Of a DNA stretch of 64,000 nucleotides, positions 27,924-36,830 are shown piece after piece. The notes beneath the pieces are model-generated. The model ran no database searches and had not been told where the DNA came from. It saw nothing but the letters and a program-made list of their open reading frames with translations. How positions within the stretch are numbered: the first letter of the stretch is position 1; each line of letters begins with the position of its first letter. The translations under genes were made by a program, and so were the position numbers. The stretch covers positions 62,001 through 126,000 of the forward strand of contig JADJAD010000015.1 of the NCBI GenBank assembly GCA_016704465.1, in the 5' to 3' direction. The stretch comes from Gemmatimonadota bacterium. GTDB lineage: Bacteria; Gemmatimonadota; Gemmatimonadetes; Gemmatimonadales; Gemmatimonadaceae.

Positions 27924-29417
27924 TCACGGAATGATGCCGCTCCGAACCAGGTACCATTGTGTCTGGGGCGGACGAAACCACTCGTACCCCGTCGCAGTGA
28001 GCACGGCGTCGTCCTCGAACGGGATCGTCAACAATCCGTCGTTCCACTCCGGGATCCGCGTGGTGGCGCTCAGTTCTATCGAGCGATACGAACCGAGCCG
28101 CAGCCTTGAGTCCCACGCGGGAGGCACCAGCGTTGTTCCAGCGCGCGCATTGATCTGCGGTCCTACGCCGTGCCCGTGCGTCCCGATGGGGTGCGAGTAG
28201 ATGCTGGGGGTGAAGTCGACGCCGGCGAGCGCGGCCAGCGTTGCCTGGGCCGCCTCATGTCCTGACATGCCGGGACGCGCGGTGGTGCGCAGCGCCTCCT
28301 GCGTCCGGTTGCCGTTCTGTAGGGCACGCACCAACCCCGCCGGCACCTCGGTTTCGCCCGGGCGCAGCACATAGGCGACCTTTTGCCAGTCGCTCGCCAT
28401 GCCCAGGTAGTTGAAGCCGCAGTCGAGGTGGATCACGTCGCCGGGCTGGAAGACCAGCGACTCGGGCGCAGGGTGCACGTACGGGATCATCTTTCCGGTG
28501 GCGGCGTCGAAGCGCTGCACCGCAGTGTGGATCTCGAACCATGGCGTGGCGCCGACGCCGAGTCGGGCGACCTGGTCGTTGAACCACCAGCCAACGTCGG
28601 CGGCGGTAGTCTTGCCCGGCGTGATGACCTCGTTGGACAGCGCGCGCTGGGCGAGGATGTCGGTGGCCTCCACCAGCATTCGGTAGTGCTCCAGCTCATC
28701 AGGGAGGCGCGTGTCGAGGTATTCCTCGATGAGCGGCGCGGCCGGGATGATGCGCCTGGCATACTCGGGCCCGATGGCCTGGACGATCAATTCGTGCGCG
28801 TCGCGGGAGAGCCCGCCGTCCTGCCCTCGCGGTCCCCGGATGGCGAGCGCGATGCTCTTCGGTCGCGTGCGTGCCACGAGTTCGCGCAGTCCGTCTGACA
28901 GGTCCGATGTCCCCCGGTCGGATCGCGCCGTGGGGAGTGGCTCGAAGAAGCGGGCGTTTGTCGCCGACGGGCGCCAGTAGTTGGAATAGCGCAGCAGCCC
29001 GGCGTCGCCGCCATCCACGAAGACGTGTGCGTCGCGCCGGCTGACGTACACCAGCGGCGGGGCGACGTGTTCACTCAGCGGGTCGTTGTGAAACTCCTCG
29101 TTGACCACGATCCACATGCCCACGCCGTGCGCGCGCATCATGGGCAGCAGCCGGCGGTGTCGCTCCTCGAGCCATCGCACGCGCAGGTCGAACTGCTCGC
29201 GCACGGAGAGCAGCCGCGGGAGCGGTGGGATGACCCGGCCGTCGAAGAGGACGAGGGTGTCGTCCGCGACTCGGGCAAGTCGCGACGCGGGTGTGGGCGA
29301 TGCGATGGACTGGGCCGCGAGCCGAGGCCCGGCGGTAAGCACGGCTACCGCGGCGACGATGCCGAGGGCCGTGTGCATCGTGCGATCCGAGCGACGTACG
29401 GGTGAGCGAGTCAGCAT
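27924..29417 (-). CDS. Secreted M24 family metallopeptidase, paralogue
   Basis: 497 residues. Hydrophobic signal TALGIVAAVAVLTAGPRLAA; the start may be ATG 29417 (used) or ATG 29378. It shares MWIVVNEEFHNDPLSEHVAP, IEEYLDTRLPDELEHY and QRALSNEVITPGKTT almost word for word with the M24 protein at 21.9 kb. Metal-site segments: DVIHLDCGFNYLGMASDWQ, SHPIGTHGHGVG, SIELSATTRIPEW and IPFEDDAVLTATG, so the ligands appear complete. It has an extra N-terminal stretch (LFDGRVIPPLPRLLSVREQF). Predicted dipeptidase or aminopeptidase P-type activity in the periplasm. The two paralogues are separated by the kinase/CsgG pair. Confidence 0.88.
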   Translation of the reverse strand: MLTRSPVRRSDRTMHTALGIVAAVAVLTAGPRLAAQSIASPTPASRLARVADDTLVLFDGRVIPPLPRLLSVREQFDLRVRWLEERHRRLLPMMRAHGVGMWIVVNEEFHNDPLSEHVAPPLVYVSRRDAHVFVDGGDAGLLRYSNYWRPSATNARFFEPLPTARSDRGTSDLSDGLRELVARTRPKSIALAIRGPRGQDGGLSRDAHELIVQAIGPEYARRIIPAAPLIEEYLDTRLPDELEHYRMLVEATDILAQRALSNEVITPGKTTAADVGWWFNDQVARLGVGATPWFEIHTAVQRFDAATGKMIPYVHPAPESLVFQPGDVIHLDCGFNYLGMASDWQKVAYVLRPGETEVPAGLVRALQNGNRTQEALRTTARPGMSGHEAAQATLAALAGVDFTPSIYSHPIGTHGHGVGPQINARAGTTLVPPAWDSRLRLGSYRSIELSATTRIPEWNDGLLTIPFEDDAVLTATGYEWFRPPQTQWYLVRSGIIP

Positions 29418-29511
29418 GGCAAGGCCCAGTTAGTGTGTGCGACGCCGTGGCACGACGCCGTTGAGCTCGGGGGCGGTACAGCCGCGTCAGGCGTCGACGC
29501 GCCGTCAGGCC

Positions 29512-31101
29512 TCACTCGCGCCACTGCACCTGCACGGATCGATGAAAGTTGATGCCGAGCGCCGCGAGGCGCGCGCCATGCACCCCCAACCGCAACCTGA
29601 ACTCCTCCCACCGCCGGTCCATCTGGCGTGACCACCCCACCTCGGCCAGGGCAATCAGGCGCGGAAAGGCGAGGAACTCGAAGTCGCTGCGTCGCTCGAT
29701 CGTCTCGGACCAGAGCGGCCCTTCGACGCCGAGCACGGCGCGACCGCTGACGCCGGCCAGCAGGGAATCCGGGTCCCAGTCGTATGCATCTCGCACGTCG
29801 AAGACTGCAGCCCATGTGTAGCCGAGCACGGTGCTGCTGTCGTACTTCATGTCGAGGTAGGTGCGATGTGCCGGCGACAGGATGGCCTGCCCGCCGCGCG
29901 CCGCATGCACGTGCGTGGAATCGCTGGCCCTCGTGCGCGCGGGACGCCAGTGCTGCACGATCGACCCGGCGTCGAGCCGGGCCGCCGCGACCTCGCCCCA
30001 CCCGATCATCTGCTTGCCATGTCCCCGCACGATCCCTTCCACGCGTTCGACGAAGCGCAGGTACTCGTCGTGGGGCAGCTTCTCCACCTCATCGCCGCCG
30101 ATGTGGAAATAGGGGCCCGGGGTCAGCACCGAGATCTCGCGCACCACGTCGTCGATGAATCGGTACACCGTGTCGCGTGAGGCGCAGAGGGCGCTGAAGC
30201 CTACTCGCGTTCCGGTGTAGAGCGGCGGAGCGCGATCGTCGCAGTTGAGCTCAGGGTACGACGCCAGCGCGGCGTTGGTGTGCCCCGGCATGTCGATCTC
30301 CGGGACGATCGTGATGTATCGCTCGGCGGCGTAGGCGACCAGGTCGGCATACTGCCCCTGCGTGTAGTACCCGCCCTCGCCCCCGCCCACCTGCCGGCTC
30401 CCGCCATGGTGCGCGAGGTTGGGCCATGACCTAATCTCCAGCCGCCACCCCTGATCGTCCGAGAGGTGCAGGTGCAATCGGTTGAGCTTGTAGAGTGCCA
30501 TGACGTCGATGAATCGCTTGACGTCGTCGGCCGGGAGGAAGTGACGGGCGACATCGAGCATCGCACCGCGCCAGGCGTAGCGCGGGTGATCCGAGATTTG
30601 CACGCCGGGTACGACGAGCCGCCGGCCGGTGACCGCACGATGCTCGACGGCCACGGGGAGCAGCTGCCGCAGCGTCTGCATGGCGCGGAAGATCCCTGCC
30701 GGCGCGGAGGCATGGAGCGCGACGCCGTTGCGGTCCGCAGTGAGGGTGTATCCCTCGTCGCCCAGCGAGTCGCTCGTCAGCCCCAGCAGGATGCTGGCGG
30801 GAGGCACCGCCTGGCTGGCAACGAGGCGCGTGACCCCACGCGCGGCCGCGGGAGCGAGCAGTGCCGACAGCTGGCGCGCGATGCCCTGAACCTCGTCGGG
30901 GGAGTCGTGGGCGACCACGATGCGTGTGCTGTCGGAGATCACGAACGAGTCGGCAGGTATTCCGCGCACGCTCGTCGGCATGGGGACGAGGGTGGCGTAG
31001 CGAGGGGCCGCCGATGCGGCTGCTGGTGCCACCGCGGTACGCGGGGCGGGTGCGCACGCGGCGGTGAGAAACAACACCAGGAGAGTCGTCGTACGGCGCA
31101 T
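29512..31101 (-). CDS. GH20 beta-N-acetylhexosaminidase lipoprotein
   Basis: 529 residues. Lipoprotein signal MRRTTTLLVLFLTAAC. The N-terminal GH20b domain (about residues 40-165) is followed by the TIM barrel starting at HPRYAWRGAMLDVARHFLP. Catalytic signature FHIGGDEVEKLP contains the Asp-Glu pair of the substrate-assisted mechanism. Other family segments are LHLHLSDDQGWRLEI and ITIVPEIDMPGHTNAAL, plus Trp-rich subsite residues (GYTWAAVFD, GVEGPLWSE). It removes terminal GlcNAc from chitin oligomers, glycans or muropeptides. With NamZ and the AmpG-like permease in this window, a peptidoglycan-salvage role is possible but not proven. Confidence 0.93.
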   Translation of the reverse strand: MRRTTTLLVLFLTAACAPAPRTAVAPAAASAAPRYATLVPMPTSVRGIPADSFVISDSTRIVVAHDSPDEVQGIARQLSALLAPAAARGVTRLVASQAVPPASILLGLTSDSLGDEGYTLTADRNGVALHASAPAGIFRAMQTLRQLLPVAVEHRAVTGRRLVVPGVQISDHPRYAWRGAMLDVARHFLPADDVKRFIDVMALYKLNRLHLHLSDDQGWRLEIRSWPNLAHHGGSRQVGGGEGGYYTQGQYADLVAYAAERYITIVPEIDMPGHTNAALASYPELNCDDRAPPLYTGTRVGFSALCASRDTVYRFIDDVVREISVLTPGPYFHIGGDEVEKLPHDEYLRFVERVEGIVRGHGKQMIGWGEVAAARLDAGSIVQHWRPARTRASDSTHVHAARGGQAILSPAHRTYLDMKYDSSTVLGYTWAAVFDVRDAYDWDPDSLLAGVSGRAVLGVEGPLWSETIERRSDFEFLAFPRLIALAEVGWSRQMDRRWEEFRLRLGVHGARLAALGINFHRSVQVQWRE

Positions 31102-31263
31102 CGCTTGAGCGGGGTGGGGGATGTGGCAATACTACAAGCCGACTCGCACTTCGTCGCCGGCTCTGCGTCGACAGGCGGTCGTCGACGACCTGTGCGACGG
31201 CCACGACTCTCCGTTTAGCCACAACACTCCTGATCCCTCGCCGCCACCCTCGCCGCCCCGAAA

Positions 31264-31767
31264 ATGTCGCTGCAGCTACGACTCAAGAAGGGGCGCGATG
31301 GCCGGGTCGCATCGTTCGCCCTGCACCGCGCCGACGGTAGCGTTACGGTGATGCGGAACATCAACCCGTTCTTCCCCATGCACGACCTGACGCACTACGC
31401 CGTGGAGAGCACACTGCGGCTCCGGCAGGGCTTCTACGGCATGGTCAGCGACGGATGGAACTTCGACGACTTCGGGGCGCCCTGGCCGCGCGGGGCGATG
31501 CCCGCCGATCGCGACCCGGCCGAGGAGATGGTGGGGCTGCTCGACTGGGAGCGGGCGACCGGCTTTCCGATGACCGTCGACGATGTGAACGAACAGTTGC
31601 GCGCCTTCGCGGTCGCCAATCCCACCGCTCCGCCGCTCGTCGTCACGCAGTCCGTGCTCGACGCGGTGCGGGAGCGCGTACGTGGCTACCACGCACAATG
31701 GAAGGCGCTGCCCAACGGCCAGACGCTCGTGCTCGAGTACGCGCCGGGCGAGGATCGGCAGCCGTAG
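31264..31767 (+). CDS. Conserved hypothetical protein
   Basis: 167 residues, cytosolic by composition. Begins MSLQLRLKKGRDGRVASFAL; notable segment PMHDLTHYAVESTLRLRQGF followed by YGMVSDGWNFDDFG. The His-Ala-Glu spacing and the GFYGM..GW motif look conserved, but I cannot name the family. Its N-terminal beta-hairpin with basic residues could be a nucleic-acid or substrate surface. It precedes the amidohydrolase gene by 53 bp on the same strand. Confidence 0.65.
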   Translation: MSLQLRLKKGRDGRVASFALHRADGSVTVMRNINPFFPMHDLTHYAVESTLRLRQGFYGMVSDGWNFDDFGAPWPRGAMPADRDPAEEMVGLLDWERATGFPMTVDDVNEQLRAFAVANPTAPPLVVTQSVLDAVRERVRGYHAQWKALPNGQTLVLEYAPGEDRQP

Positions 31768-31820
31768 TCGCCGCCGACGTGCATCGCAGCCTTCCGATCA
31801 TCTCCGACCCCAGCTCAGCA

Positions 31821-33404
31821 ATGGCTCTCCAACCCGTCCCGTTCGCCCAGCACCATCGCCGTCATGCGCGTCGCGCCGCGCTCATCGTGCTCGCTGCCGT
31901 GGCGGTCGTCGCACCCGTCCCGGCCAGCGGCGCCGGTGTGGCAGGCGCATCGAGTCCGGTGCGTCCGACGACATCGATGGTCGCACTCGCGCAAGTCAGT
32001 CAGCAAGCGGCAGCCACCGCGAAAGCCGACACCACGCCGATTGCGATCGTCCACGCCACCGTGGTCGATGCGTCCAACGGGCGACTCACGCCAGGGCAGA
32101 CGATCGTCGTGCGCGGAACCCGGATCGTGGCGGTGACAAACGATGCCGCGGCCGCCATCCCGCCAGGTGCACGGCTGGTCGACGCGACCGGCAAGTTCGT
32201 GATACCGGGTCTGTGGGACATGCACGTGCATGCCGTCGGCCCCGGGATCGACCGCTTGTTTCTCCCCATCCTCGCCGCCAACGGCATCACCGGGGTGCGC
32301 GACATGTGGGGGCGCTTCGCCTGGTTCGACTCGGCGCGCGCGCAGGTGGCGCGTGGTGCGCTGGTGGCGCCGCGCATCGTCGGGAGCGGTCACATCCTCG
32401 ACGGATCGCCGGCCATCTGGCCCGGCTCGACCGGGGTCAAGGACGCCGACGAGGCGCGACGCATGGTCGATTCGCTCGCCGCCGGGGGCGCCGCCTTCAT
32501 CAAGGTCTACTCCCGCCTCACGCCTGACGAGTTCCGCGCGGCGGCACAACAGGCCAAGCGGCGTGCCCTCCCGTTCGCCGGCCACGTGCCGTCGCTCGTG
32601 TCGGTCGCGGAGGCCTCGGACCTGGGGATGAAGAGCATCGAGCACCTGCAGATGCTCACCAACGCCTGTTCGCGCGACGAGGACGCCATGCGCGCCGAGT
32701 ACACCGCGGCGTTCGCCTCGGCCAAGGGGTGGGATTCGGCCGGCGTCGTGTCGCGCGCGCAGGCGCGACGCGTGGTCGACACGTTCGACCCTGCCCGGTG
32801 CCGCGCGCTGGCACAACGCCTCAAGCGCAACGACACGTGGATGGTCCCGACCATGACCGTGCTGCGTTCCATCGCCTTTCTCGACGACACCACGCTGGCC
32901 GCCGATCCGCGATTGGCCTACATCCCGCGCTGGTTCAGCGGGAGCTGGAATCCGAAGAACGACTTCCGATTTCGTATGCTCACCCCGGCCGATTGGGCGC
33001 TGCGTCGTGAGGCCTTCGCCCTCCAGCAGCGCATCGTGACGCTGCTGCACGAGCAGGGAGTGCCGTTCCTTGCCGGGACCGACCTCTCCAACCCCTTCAT
33101 CTTTCCCGGCTTCTCGCTGCACGAGGAGCTGCGAAACCTGGTGGCGGCCGGCTTCACCCCGCTGCAGGCGCTGCAGGCCGCCACCGTCAATCCCGCCCGC
33201 TACTTCGCCGCCACCGATTCGTTAGGTGCGGTGGCGGCCGGCAAGCTGGCCGACCTCGTGGTGCTCGATGGCAACCCGCTCGCCGACATCGCCAACACCG
33301 AGCGCGTGCACGCCGTGGTGCTCAACGGACTGTTGCTCGACGCCCCGGCCAGGCAACGACTGCTAGAGAACGGGAAGGCGCTCGCCAGTCCGCCGCGACC
33401 CTAG
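31821..33404 (+). CDS. Secreted amidohydrolase (imidazolonepropionase-like)
   Basis: 527 residues from ATG 31821, with a basic N terminus and hydrophobic segment (AALIVLAAVAVVAPVPASG). Amidohydrolase superfamily pattern: ATVVDASNGRLTPGQTIVVR, then KFVIPGLWDMHVHA (first two metal His), KVYSRL (Lys), FAGHVPS and KSIEHL (His ligands), FLAGTDLSN (metal Asp), and ALQAATVNPARYF...GKLADLVVLDGNPL at the C terminus. This is the secreted branch often annotated imidazolonepropionase-like or Xaa-Pro dipeptidase-like. The substrate is unknown. Its stop codon overlaps the convergent transporter's stop in a shared CTAG. Confidence 0.9.
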   Translation: MALQPVPFAQHHRRHARRAALIVLAAVAVVAPVPASGAGVAGASSPVRPTTSMVALAQVSQQAAATAKADTTPIAIVHATVVDASNGRLTPGQTIVVRGTRIVAVTNDAAAAIPPGARLVDATGKFVIPGLWDMHVHAVGPGIDRLFLPILAANGITGVRDMWGRFAWFDSARAQVARGALVAPRIVGSGHILDGSPAIWPGSTGVKDADEARRMVDSLAAGGAAFIKVYSRLTPDEFRAAAQQAKRRALPFAGHVPSLVSVAEASDLGMKSIEHLQMLTNACSRDEDAMRAEYTAAFASAKGWDSAGVVSRAQARRVVDTFDPARCRALAQRLKRNDTWMVPTMTVLRSIAFLDDTTLAADPRLAYIPRWFSGSWNPKNDFRFRMLTPADWALRREAFALQQRIVTLLHEQGVPFLAGTDLSNPFIFPGFSLHEELRNLVAAGFTPLQALQAATVNPARYFAATDSLGAVAAGKLADLVVLDGNPLADIANTERVHAVVLNGLLLDAPARQRLLENGKALASPPRP

Positions 33405-34759
33405 CCTCGCGATGCGCCGGCCCCGTTCCCCGTCTGCTTGCCGTACTCGGGGTCGATCTTCACCAGCGCCGCGACCACGAAGCCCGGGATGGTGGAAATC
33501 ATGACCCACACGAAGAAGTGCGGGTAGCCGAGCCGCTCCTGCAGCGCACCGGCAAACATCCCGGGCAGCATCATCCCCAGTGCCATGAAGCCGGTGCAGA
33601 TGGCGTAGTGCGCCGTCTGCTGCCTCCCCTGGCTGATCATCATCATGTAGAGGATGTAGGCGGTGAAGCCGAACCCGTAGCCGAACTGCTCGAGCGCCAG
33701 CGCCGCCGTGATGACGGTGAAGCTCTCCGGTTGCGTGTACGACAGCCAGACGAAGGCCACGTCGGGGAGGTGGATGGCGACGACAAAGAGCCACAGCATT
33801 CGCTTGAGCCCGAAGCGCGAGGCCAGCACCCCGCCTAACAACCCTCCCGCCGTGAGGGCGATCGCCCCCGCCGTGCCGTAGGCCACCCCCACCTGGCTGG
33901 TGCTCAGTCCCAACCCGCCGTCGGCGCGGGCGTCCAGCAGGAAGGGGGTGACGAGCTTGACGAGCTGTGCCTCGGCAAAGCGGTACAGCATCAGGAAGAG
34001 CAGCACCGCCCACATGCGCGGCCGCTGGAAGAAGGAGACGAAGACCGACACGAACGACGCGGCCGGCGTGTCGCTGGCGGTTGACTCATCGGCGCGAAGC
34101 CCCGCCCGCACCGGCACGTCGTGCGCCGGGCGCGGCAGCACCCAGCGGTGCCACAACGCCAGCGCCGCAAACAGCGCGGCGATCGCGGCGAACGTCAGGA
34201 CCCACGCGCGGCGCGGTTCATCCGGCGACAGCTGCTCCAGCTGCCCGGCGAACACCACGAACGCCCCCTGCCCGGTGATCATCGCCAGCCGATAGAACGT
34301 GCTGCGCACCCCCACGAACGCGGTCGCCTCACGCTGCGGCAGCGCCAGCAGGTAGAAGCCGTCGCAGGCGATGTCGTGCGTGGCCGACATCAGGGCCATG
34401 GCCCACAGCACGGTCAGCGTGAGGGCGAAGAACGACGGCGAACCGAGTGCCAACGCGAGCGCGGCCAGCGCGGCCGAGACGGCGAACTGGGCCCAGACCG
34501 TCCACCGGCGCTTGGTGCCGTACAGGTCGACGATCGGGCTCCACAACGGCTTGATGACCCACGGGAGGTAGAGCCAGCTGGTGTACAGCGCGATGTCGGT
34601 GTTCGAGATCCCGAGTCGCTTGTACATCACGACCGACACCGTCATCACCACGACGTACGGCAGCCCCTGCGCGAAGTAGAGCGAAGGGACCCACCACCAC
34701 GCCCGCGCAGCCGGCGAGATCGCGCCGGGGATTGGGCGGCCGGGACTGTCTGGAGCCAT
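33401..34759 (-). CDS. MFS transporter, AmpG/PAT-like
   Basis: 452 residues, about twelve hydrophobic helices. The start ATG 34759 gives MAPDSPGRPIPG before the first helix; the longer open frame upstream is repeat-derived. PWVIKPLWSPIVDLYGTKRR between helices 2 and 3 and SATHDIACDGFYLLALPQRE between helices 4 and 5 match the AmpG/PAT branch (muropeptide permeases and acetyl-CoA-transporter-like proteins). A soluble loop at about residues 205-235 divides the two halves. AmpG imports anhydromuropeptides for recycling and feeds beta-lactamase regulation. NamZ, GH20 and a BlaI/BlaR pair are all in this window, but related carriers move other solutes. Confidence 0.82.
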   Translation of the reverse strand: MAPDSPGRPIPGAISPAARAWWWVPSLYFAQGLPYVVVMTVSVVMYKRLGISNTDIALYTSWLYLPWVIKPLWSPIVDLYGTKRRWTVWAQFAVSAALAALALALGSPSFFALTLTVLWAMALMSATHDIACDGFYLLALPQREATAFVGVRSTFYRLAMITGQGAFVVFAGQLEQLSPDEPRRAWVLTFAAIAALFAALALWHRWVLPRPAHDVPVRAGLRADESTASDTPAASFVSVFVSFFQRPRMWAVLLFLMLYRFAEAQLVKLVTPFLLDARADGGLGLSTSQVGVAYGTAGAIALTAGGLLGGVLASRFGLKRMLWLFVVAIHLPDVAFVWLSYTQPESFTVITAALALEQFGYGFGFTAYILYMMMISQGRQQTAHYAICTGFMALGMMLPGMFAGALQERLGYPHFFVWVMISTIPGFVVAALVKIDPEYGKQTGNGAGASRG

Positions 34760-34858
34760 CGAGGGCCGTGGGGTGCGTGGGGAAGATGGCGGGTGAGGCG
34801 CCCGCCCAAAGGGACCGCACACCGTGCGCGCAAAGGCTAACCCCTCGCAGCCCGCATG

Positions 34859-34924
34859 GCGACCATGCGCGCGGCGACCATGCGCGCGACCATGCGCGCG
34901 GCGACCATGCGCGCGACGATGGGC
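34859..34924. repeat. Alternating 15/12-bp tandem repeat
   Basis: GCGACCATGCGCGCG (15 bp) and GCGACCATGCGC (12 bp) alternate twice, making a 27-bp composite period, followed by a degenerate 12-bp copy. The repeat lies between the divergent transporter and BlaI genes and places five ATG triplets in tandem. It is open in frame with blaI, but no start there is supported by a ribosome site. Confidence 0.88.
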
Positions 34925-35049
34925 GTGCCGACCGCGTGGCAACGGCATGTCGGCCGGCCTCACCCGGCGCGAAGGAAACGGATTTCCCGGCGCTGGTGTC
35001 TCACCCACTACAGTCGTCGCTCCTTTCGCCCCTCGTCAGCGAGAACGCC

Positions 35050-35439
35050 GTGTCCGTTCATCTCACCGACTTGCAGCTGGCCATTGTGCGCGTGCTCTGG
35101 ACGCGCGGCGCCACGACCGTGGTCGAGGTCCAGGAAGCGCTCATGCCCGAGCGCCCGCTGGCGCACACCACCGTGGCCACGCTGCTCTCACGACTGGAAA
35201 AACGCGGCGTGATCAGTCGCGCAATCATCGGACGCCAGTTCCACTACCGCGCCGAAGTCTCCGAACCCGACGTGCGCCGCTCGATGGTGGGTGAACTGAC
35301 CGACATGCTGTTCGCCGGACGCCCCGCGGCGCTCATCTCACACCTCATCGCCGAGCAGGAGATTCGCCCCGGCGACCTCGACGAGGTCAAGCAACTGATC
35401 GCTGCCGCCGAACGCCGGGTGGCGCCCAATGGACGGTAG
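35050..35439 (+). CDS. blaI: BlaI/MecI family transcriptional repressor
   Basis: 129 residues from GTG 35050. Winged-helix pattern of the penicillinase repressor family: LTDLQLAIVRVLWTRGATTV, VQEALMPERPLAHTTVATLL, SRLEKRGVISRAIIGRQFHY, then the C-terminal dimerisation helices FAGRPAALISHLIAEQEI. It should bind an operator as a dimer and be inactivated by proteolysis through its partner. The BlaR-like gene overlaps its end by 11 bp, a standard blaI-blaR arrangement. No beta-lactamase gene is within the window, so the regulated target may be cell-wall genes nearby. The upstream open frame through the ATG-rich repeat is not thought to be translated. Confidence 0.9.
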   Translation: MSVHLTDLQLAIVRVLWTRGATTVVEVQEALMPERPLAHTTVATLLSRLEKRGVISRAIIGRQFHYRAEVSEPDVRRSMVGELTDMLFAGRPAALISHLIAEQEIRPGDLDEVKQLIAAAERRVAPNGR

Positions 35440-36715
35440 CTGGGCGTTGCACGCCTTCGCGCTGCCGGTCCTCGCGCTGCTCGGGCGCGGCACCACCCTG
35501 GTCGGCGCGTATCTCCTCACCTACGCCGTGCACAGCACCGTGCTCCTGCTCTCCGCCTGGTGGCTGGTCACGCGCCGGCGCCTGGCGTGGGCGCCCGCGG
35601 CGCAGCACGCGATCTGGGGGGTCGCCCTCGTCGGTGGCTGGGTGACCAGCGCGGTGCAGCTGGTCAGCCCGTGGCACCCGCTCGGCGGCGCCCTCGAGAT
35701 TCCGCACCGAATGGGAGGCACGGTTGCCGCAGTGCGCCTGGTGCAGGACGGCCCGCCGCATCGCGCGCGCGCCCTGGACCCCGCGCTCCCGCACGCGGTG
35801 ATCTCGCAGCGGGCGCTGTCGCTGCCGCCGGGCTCGTCGCTCGACGCGTTCCGTTTCGACAACATGGGCGATGCAGGCGGCACGCGGTTGATCGTCCTGG
35901 CGGTGTCGGGCATCACCGTCGCGGTCGGCGCCTGGGCGCTGGTGGCGATGCTCCTGCTCGGGCACCTCGCGCTCTCCCGCCGTCGCCTGCTCGCCTCGCT
36001 CGAGACCCGGCGCGATGCGTCCGATTCGCTGGCCGGCGGCGTGCTGCGGCACCTCGTCACGCTGGCCGGGACGACGCGGGCCGTCAGCCTCAGTACCTGC
36101 GATGCGCTGCCCTCGCCGGCGGCGATCTCACACAGTGAAATCGTCGTCCCCTCGCGCGCGCTGCACGAGCTCACGCTCGCCGAGCAGGAAGGCGTCCTGG
36201 CCCACGAACTCGCGCACGTACTTCGTGGCGATCCCGCCTGGCTACGACTGGCGACCTGCATCGAGCGCGCGGCCTGGTTCCAGCCGCTCAACCGCGTGGC
36301 CCGCCGCCAGATGCAGCTGTCGGCCGAATTCGCCGCCGACGCCTGGGCCGTGCGCGTGACGCGCCAACCGCTGCGACTGGCGCAGGCACTCGCCCGTGTG
36401 GCCGAATGGATGTCGGCCGGAACACACGCGTCCGCGAGCCATGCACCGGGCTTCGACGGATCTCCCCTGGTCGAACGGGTACGCCGCCTCACCGCACCAT
36501 CCCAGCAATCCCCGGCACTCGGCGATCGCCTGGCCCACTCGACCATCTGGCTGGTGGCCGCCGGCGTACTGACCCTCCTCCCGCGTCTGGACACGGCCCC
36601 GGCCGGAGGCGGCGTCAGGCAGCGCGTGGAACGTGTGGTCATCGAGTTCGCCGTCGACAGCGGCTCCGCTAAGCAAGCGACGACAGCTGCGTCGTGGCGC
36701 CACCTTCGGCCGTGA
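35429..36715 (+). CDS. BlaR1-like M56 family metallopeptidase
   Basis: 428 residues. Transmembrane segments at about 20-45 (GAYLLTYAVHSTVLLLSAWW), 53-75 and 150-175 precede the zinc site HELAHVLRGDPAW (about residue 252), with EFAADAWAV supplying the third ligand. A last hydrophobic segment (STIWLVAAGVLTLLP) is near the C terminus. It lacks a penicillin-binding sensor domain, so the signal it senses is unclear. In the family, the activated peptidase cleaves the BlaI repressor. It overlaps blaI by 11 bp, so translation is coupled. Confidence 0.88.
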   Translation: MDGSWALHAFALPVLALLGRGTTLVGAYLLTYAVHSTVLLLSAWWLVTRRRLAWAPAAQHAIWGVALVGGWVTSAVQLVSPWHPLGGALEIPHRMGGTVAAVRLVQDGPPHRARALDPALPHAVISQRALSLPPGSSLDAFRFDNMGDAGGTRLIVLAVSGITVAVGAWALVAMLLLGHLALSRRRLLASLETRRDASDSLAGGVLRHLVTLAGTTRAVSLSTCDALPSPAAISHSEIVVPSRALHELTLAEQEGVLAHELAHVLRGDPAWLRLATCIERAAWFQPLNRVARRQMQLSAEFAADAWAVRVTRQPLRLAQALARVAEWMSAGTHASASHAPGFDGSPLVERVRRLTAPSQQSPALGDRLAHSTIWLVAAGVLTLLPRLDTAPAGGGVRQRVERVVIEFAVDSGSAKQATTAASWRHLRP

Positions 36716-36830
36716 CGCGGCCGCGCGATCCCTCCCACGGGTACACCTCGCGCGGGCAGCACCCCACTTTGCAGAAGGTCGCCGGCCTCGCCGCCGGTCG
36801 ATCGCCAGCCGCAGCCTGTGTCGGCGTGAC

